From Pseudomonadota bacterium (lineage in GTDB: Bacteria; Pseudomonadota; Alphaproteobacteria; Elsterales; Elsteraceae), in contig JACQAI010000250.1 in NCBI GenBank assembly GCA_016195115.1, forward strand, positions 1 to 6,760: a DNA stretch of 6,760 nucleotides, given 5' to 3'. The position numbers and the translations under genes are program-made. Positions 6,520-6,760 of this stretch are shown here, in pieces (position 1 is the stretch's first letter; the number at the start of each line of letters is the position of its first letter). The notes beneath the pieces are model-generated. The model searched no databases. It worked only from the letters and a program-made list of their open reading frames with translations, and was not told the origin of the DNA.

Positions 6520-6760
6520 ATGCGCGTACCGTCAGCGTTGTCGGCATTGCTGCACGTGATGGTCGTCGCTTTTTTCTATTTCGGGCTGCCCGAGTTCTTG
6601 CGGCCGCGCATCGAGCTCGAGCCGATGCTCGAGGTCGAGGTCATCACGATCTCGGATCAGGTCAATCCGCCGCCGCCGGCGCCGACCCCGCCGCCGCAGC
6701 AGGCACAGCAGCCGCCGCCCCCAGCGCCGCCGCCCCCGCCCGATCCGCCCCCGCCGCCAC
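6520..6760 (+). CDS. tolA: TolA (TonB-like energy transducer), 5' part, cut by window end
   Basis: Only the first 80 codons are present. The protein begins MRVPSALSALLHVMVVAFFY. The membrane anchor (~3-22) carries the SxxxH pattern (S8, H12) of TolA/TonB proteins, which is needed for contact with TolQR. A short acidic stretch follows (IELEPMLEVEVITI, 31-44), then a proline-rich linker from residue 50 that fills the rest of the window, with runs of four or five prolines. This replaces, at least at its start, the long Ala/Lys-rich helix known from E. coli TolA. Identity rests on the anchor, the position directly after tolR and the linker. The C-terminal domain is not visible, so a TonB-like label cannot be excluded by sequence alone, but the context makes TolA much more likely. 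Confidence 0.88.
   Translation, partial: MRVPSALSALLHVMVVAFFYFGLPEFLRPRIELEPMLEVEVITISDQVNPPPPAPTPPPQQAQQPPPPAPPPPPDPPPPP

Overview
The window is a GC-rich chromosomal segment with very strong G/C bias at third codon positions. The gene order is 5-formyl-THF cyclo-ligase, YmdB-type phosphoesterase, yebC, ruvC, (insert), ruvA, ruvB, ybgC, tolQ, tolR, tolA. As I know it from the literature, this order and the protein variants fit an alphaproteobacterium, perhaps a Rhodospirillales-like lineage. The species cannot be named from sequence alone. All real genes are on the + strand and tightly packed, with several 4-nt stop/start overlaps. The only gap above 25 nt is 1168-1337.

Layout: 1-329 is the 3' end of the cyclo-ligase gene. 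334-1167 is a TIGR00282/YmdB metallophosphoesterase. 1168-1337 is the only real intergenic region and probably carries the promoter for what follows. 1338-2087 is yebC, 2096-2686 ruvC, 2683-3171 a DUF559 endonuclease-domain gene, 3168-3776 ruvA, 3773-4834 ruvB, 4827-5297 ybgC, 5320-6018 tolQ and 6028-6507 tolR. tolA starts at 6520 and runs off the window inside a proline-rich linker.

Functionally, YebC (a translation factor/regulator) leads into the RuvABC Holliday-junction branch migration and resolution genes. These run without a visible terminator into the YbgC-TolQRA envelope genes, which link the inner membrane proton motive force to outer-membrane invagination.

The unusual part is 2586-3166, between ruvC and ruvA. 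Three near-identical 39-nt GC-rich palindromic repeats surround and partly encode a DUF559 nuclease gene. Two of the copies form a perfect inverted pair. The repeats supply the C-terminal tail of RuvC, part of the N-terminus and the C-terminus of the DUF559 protein, and the ribosome-binding region of ruvA. Both new gene junctions are ATGA overlaps, so the insert has been threaded into the operon without breaking it. It may be a repeat/nuclease mobile unit analogous to REP/RAYT systems, but that is inference.
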